DNA from: Phycisphaerales bacterium
Lineage (GTDB): Bacteria > Planctomycetota > Phycisphaerae > Phycisphaerales > UBA1924
Assembly: GCA_003511945.1 (NCBI GenBank)
Contig: DOJA01000189.1
Location: forward strand, 1 to 7,651
DNA: 7,651 nt
Direction: 5' to 3'
The number at the start of each line of letters is the position of its first letter. The first letter of the stretch is position 1. Shown piece after piece: positions 5,177-7,651 of this stretch. The notes under the pieces are model-generated. The model was not told where the DNA came from. It saw only the letters and a program-made list of their open reading frames with translations, and ran no database searches. Both the position numbers and the translations under genes were made by a program.

Positions 5177-5189
5177 GGCACACCGTCGT

Positions 5190-5819
5190 TCACCTTGGCT
5201 TCTGGTGGGCGCGCATCCCCAGCGCCATCAGCACCGGTTGCGCGTCCTCCGTCCCCGCGTCCATCGTCAGCCGCGCCTGGAACCGCGCCGCATCCAGCGG
5301 GTCCGGCGTGGAGAAGATCAGTTCGAGTTGCTCGGCCCCGTCCACGAGGACCTCCTCCGTGGTGTTCCCCAGCGCCCGCTGGTCGAGCATCGCGGTGAAG
5401 GCGTCGCTCCCCGTCGGGACCACCGTGTCCAGCGGCCCGACGATCTCCTCGGGCCACTCGTCGGGGAAGTCCACGCGCTCGACGGTCACGACGCCCTCCG
5501 CGGGCTTCACCCAGAAGACGCGAATCTCGGTGAGGTTCACCGTGCCCGAGTAGCGTGAATCGTCCAGCCACACGACAAACCCGCGCTCGGGGTCGTGCTG
5601 GAACACGCACAGGGCCGGGTCGGTGTACGCCCGCAGCCGGACATAGGCCGCGTGGGCCCGCTGGAGCGCGCTCCGCGCGTCGCCCGCGCCGGTCATGCCC
5701 CGCGCCGTCGCGGTCAGCGCCGTCGACAGCGCCAGCCCCACGAACGAGGTCACGACGATCGCCAGCAGCAGCTCCAGCATCGTGAGCCCGCGGGCCGAAC
5801 TCGGAGTCGGGCCACTCAC
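5190..5819 (-). CDS. GspJ/PulJ-like minor pseudopilin
   Basis: A 209-residue prepilin-like protein. The leader of ten residues ends in R10-G11 and the mature N-terminus L-T-M-L-E-L-L-L-A-I-V has Glu at +5, the canonical prepilin peptidase and methylation site, followed by a membrane helix to about 35. The A-L-T-A-T-A-R-G-M helix extension and a mostly beta C-terminal domain (W-L-D-D-S-R-Y-S-G, I-R-V-F-W-V, L-I-F-S-T) fit the GspJ group. GspJ forms the tip complex with GspI and GspK, and the homologous genes flank this one on both sides. The GTG start at 5819 overlaps the TGA of the I-like gene by four bases (GTGA), so translation is coupled; GGAG lies eight bases upstream. The J label rests on position, length and helix pattern, not a profile search; a PilW-like pilin is the alternative. 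Confidence 0.75.
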   Translation of the reverse strand: MSGPTPSSARGLTMLELLLAIVVTSFVGLALSTALTATARGMTGAGDARSALQRAHAAYVRLRAYTDPALCVFQHDPERGFVVWLDDSRYSGTVNLTEIRVFWVKPAEGVVTVERVDFPDEWPEEIVGPLDTVVPTGSDAFTAMLDQRALGNTTEEVLVDGAEQLELIFSTPDPLDAARFQARLTMDAGTEDAQPVLMALGMRAHQKPR

Positions 5820-6316
5820 GGCGCCGGCTCCGGGATGAACGCCGCCAGCGAGACCAGCGGGCCGCGCTCGTCCGACGCGGTCACCGTCACCAGCACGCCG
5901 GTCACCGTCACGCCCAGCGCGGGCTCGCTGACGCTCTGCGCCTCCACGCTCACCGAGCGTCCGATGGACCAGAAGGTCTCCGGGTACGCCTCGCCGTCGA
6001 GGGTCGCCATCTCGCCCACCGGCTGCTCGAACCCGTCGCGGGCGGCGAGGTCCGCGTACTCCAGCGTCGAGAGCTCCAGCAGCAGGTCGTCGGCGGCCAT
6101 GGCGGCCAGCACCCGCTTCTGACCCTCGAACGACATCGTGTGGGCCGTCGACACGCTCGACAGCACCGCCAGCACCACCACGCCCAGCACCGTCGCTGCT
6201 ACCAGGGCCTCCACCAGCGTGAAGCCGCCCGGGCGCCGCCGAAGCGCGGGGCGGGCCGGACGGTCCCCCGGTTGGGTCCGGGGTTGGCTTCTGAGTTGGC
6301 GGGCCCGGCGCGGCAT
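5816..6316 (-). CDS. GspI/PilV-like minor pseudopilin, first gene of operon
   Basis: A 166-residue prepilin-like protein with the clearest prepilin signature of the cluster: a long, Arg- and Pro-rich leader ends R-R-P-G-G31, followed by F-T-L-V-E-A-L-V-A-A-T-V-L-G with Glu at +5 and a membrane helix to about residue 53. The long leader is unusual; GspI leaders are typically under ten residues. The helix continues as A-H-T-M-S-F-E-G-Q-K-R-V-L-A-A-M-A-A-D-D-L-L-L-E (59-81), the region that packs in the tip complex, and the rest is beta-rich with V-S-V-E-A and V-L-V-T-V-T-A strands. ATG 6316 was chosen for its GGGGAG site seven bases upstream; a frame extending far upstream to 7351 is antisense to the permease and is not real. 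It is divergent from the permease gene and overlaps the J-like gene by four bases. Confidence 0.8.
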   Translation of the reverse strand: MPRRARQLRSQPRTQPGDRPARPALRRRPGGFTLVEALVAATVLGVVVLAVLSSVSTAHTMSFEGQKRVLAAMAADDLLLELSTLEYADLAARDGFEQPVGEMATLDGEAYPETFWSIGRSVSVEAQSVSEPALGVTVTGVLVTVTASDERGPLVSLAAFIPEPAP

Positions 6317-6526
6317 GCTCTCTCTCCCCGCCCTCCGGGCGACGACGGGGCCGAACAGGCGCCGCCGCGACTCATAGATCGAATCCCCGCACCATTCCCC
6401 AAAGGGGCTCGTCCACACCGCCCGCGTCCGGCGCTGGCTGGAGAAACCTTGCCGACACCACCCGCCGCGTCCGGACGCGCCGCCGCCCGAGAACCGCGGT
6501 TGCCCGCCCCGCGCCGTTCGCGGACC
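6317..6526. other. Divergent intergenic region, possible shared control
   Basis: This 210-base region lies between the pseudopilin operon (-) and the permease gene (+) and should contain both promoters. On the minus strand TATGAG (6371-6376) with TTGGGG about 20 bases further upstream is a weak promoter candidate; the spacing is too long to be convincing. The 10-base sequence CCGCGTCCGG occurs twice in the same orientation, at 6422-6431 and 6465-6474, 43 bases apart. The second copy lies in a 14-base perfect palindrome. GGGGAG at 6324-6329 serves as ribosome site of the I-like gene. No transcript structure or riboswitch is recognised. Confidence 0.45.
6466..6479. promoter_or_regulatory. 14-base perfect palindrome, possible operator
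   Basis: CGCGTCCGGACGCG is a perfect dyad about 48 bases upstream of the permease start and about 150 bases from the pseudopilin start. A related half-site occurs at 6422-6431. The position suits a regulator binding site, but a dyad of this length could arise by chance in DNA this rich in G and C. Confidence 0.3.
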
Positions 6527-7651
6527 ATGGCCCCAGTGCTGCCCCGATGGCCCATCCTGCTCTGGCGCATGCTGCTGCGCGACCTGGTCCGCCTGGGGGC
6601 CATGACCGCCCTGGTCCTCGCGGCGATCGTGTCCTTTGCCGCCTCCGTCCGATTCCTCGCCGAGGGACGCATCGATATCGCGGGCGCGGTCCTCGTCATG
6701 GCCCTGGCCGCCGTGCCGATGCTCCAGTACACCCTCCCCTTCGCCTGCGGCTTCGCCTCCACCCTCGCCTACCACCGCTTCGCCTCCGACAACGAGGCCG
6801 CCGCCGCCATGACCAGCGGGATCTCCCACCGCGCCCTGGCCGCCCCCGCATTGGCGCTCGGGCTGGCCTGCGCCGTCGCGCTCGCCCTGCTCGCCCACAC
6901 CGTCATCCCGCGCTTCCTGCGATCCATGGAGGTCGTCGTCCGCTCCGACCTGGCGGGCGTCCTCGTGCACGATGTGGAGCGCGGGCGCCCCGTCACCCTC
7001 GACCGCTTCCAGCTCGCCGCCCGCGAGGCCGTCCGCGCCGGGCCGGACCCCAGTGTCGGCGCCATCGACCGACTGCAACTCCGCGATGTCCTGGCCGCCC
7101 GCCTCGACGGGGACGGCGCTGTCAACGGCTACATCAACGCCCGCGAGGTCAATGTCTGGCTCTTCCAGGAAGAGTCCCCCGACGGACGCTTCACCACCGT
7201 CCAGCTCCAGTTCGTCGGCGTCGACGGCGACATGGACGGCGAGCGCCTGGGCAACCGCAAGTTCGAGACCGCCCGCGTCCGCATCCCCAGTTCCTTCACC
7301 GACGACCCCAAGTTCCTCACCTTCCACGAACTCCGCGCCCTGCGCGCCCACCCCGAGCGGCTCAACAAGATCGAGGTCCTCCGTCGCGACCTCGCCCGGC
7401 GCCTGGGCGAGCGGGAACTCCTCGCCGACCTGCGCACACGATTCGAGGCCGACGGGCGCGTCGTGCTGGAGCGCGCCGGGGGCGAACGGGTCATCGTCAC
7501 CGCCGGCGGGCTCCGTGCCGAGGACCGGGGCTGGCGCCTCCTCCCGCTGAAAGGACTGAGCGCGGTCCGCGTCGAGCGCCAGCCCGAGCGCACCTCCTCG
7601 TTCATCCAGCAGGCCGGCGCCGCCTGGCTCAGTTTCGAGGACACCCCCCCC
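6527..7651 (+). CDS. LptF/LptG (YjgP/YjgQ) family permease, 3' end cut by window
   Basis: An open frame of 375 codons running off the window. LptF and LptG are the membrane subunits of the LptB2FG ABC transporter, which extracts lipopolysaccharide from the inner membrane. Membrane segments at about 24-45, 51-80 and 102-127 with F-A-S-D-N-E-A-A-A-A-M-T-S-G-I-S at 85-100 match the family's conserved cytoplasmic coupling loop, and V-I-P-R-F (126-130) ends the third helix. A charged, beta-rich region follows, as expected for the periplasmic jellyroll. F-L-T-F-H-E-L-R (263-270) resembles the family's usual run-out before the last three helices, yet about 105 more soluble residues follow without a membrane helix, so the periplasmic part is longer than in E. 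coli LptF/G (about 360 residues in total). ATG 6527 precedes the first helix naturally; the ribosome site is weak and ATG 6569 is possible. LptF and LptG cannot be told apart here. Confidence 0.85.
   Translation, partial: MAPVLPRWPILLWRMLLRDLVRLGAMTALVLAAIVSFAASVRFLAEGRIDIAGAVLVMALAAVPMLQYTLPFACGFASTLAYHRFASDNEAAAAMTSGISHRALAAPALALGLACAVALALLAHTVIPRFLRSMEVVVRSDLAGVLVHDVERGRPVTLDRFQLAAREAVRAGPDPSVGAIDRLQLRDVLAARLDGDGAVNGYINAREVNVWLFQEESPDGRFTTVQLQFVGVDGDMDGERLGNRKFETARVRIPSSFTDDPKFLTFHELRALRAHPERLNKIEVLRRDLARRLGERELLADLRTRFEADGRVVLERAGGERVIVTAGGLRAEDRGWRLLPLKGLSAVRVERQPERTSSFIQQAGAAWLSFEDTPP

Noticed and set aside
6317..7351. Upstream extension of the I-like pseudopilin frame to 7351
   Set aside because: The extension is antisense to the permease, whose membrane helices and family motif are clear. 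The ATG at 6316 has its own ribosome site directly before a prepilin leader.

Overview
The window is very GC-rich (about 70% by eye) and its genes fill both strands tightly. The combination of a HYExAFE-type protein, divergent pseudopilins with an oversized GspK/PilX-like member, an LptF/LptG-type permease with an enlarged periplasmic part, and several palindromic interspersed repeats points to a planctomycete, most likely class Phycisphaerae. That placement is inferred from gene content; no rRNA or other phylogenetic marker is present. I see no rRNA, tRNA, CRISPR array, transposase or phage gene.

Layout, left to right. 1-108: intergenic, holding a diverged repeat copy. 109-363 (-): small exported single-pass membrane protein. 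368-976 (-): HYExAFE-family protein with a PD-(D/E)XK-nuclease-like motif set, four bases upstream of the small gene. 977-1096: short spacer with a nine-pair palindrome. 1097-2266 (-): exported alpha/beta-hydrolase (lipase-like) with a complete Ser-Asp-His set. 2267-2684: 418-base gene-free stretch crowded with palindromes, including a REPIN-like inverted pair of hairpins. 2685-6316 (-): four-gene minor-pseudopilin operon transcribed leftwards in the order I-like, J-like, K/PilX-like, H/FimT-like. 6317-6526: divergent intergenic region. 6527-7651 (+): LptF/LptG-family permease, cut by the window end.

How the genes may work together. The four prepilin-like proteins would be inserted in the inner membrane, processed by a prepilin peptidase encoded elsewhere, and assembled into the tip of a type II secretion or type IV pilus-like filament. 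The major pilin, ATPase, platform protein and secretin are not in the window. The K-like protein is the outlier: a GspK/PilX N-terminus is joined to a long beta-rich body and an acidic, glycine-rich tail. The permease on the other side of the divergent region belongs to lipopolysaccharide export and may share only the intergenic control region. The hydrolase, the HYExAFE protein and the small membrane protein are co-directional, but a strong hairpin separates the first from the other two.

The best candidates for new biology are the unusual tip-pseudopilin operon, the nuclease-like gene coupled to a tiny membrane protein, the extended LptF/G permease, and the palindromic repeats placed just 3' of genes.
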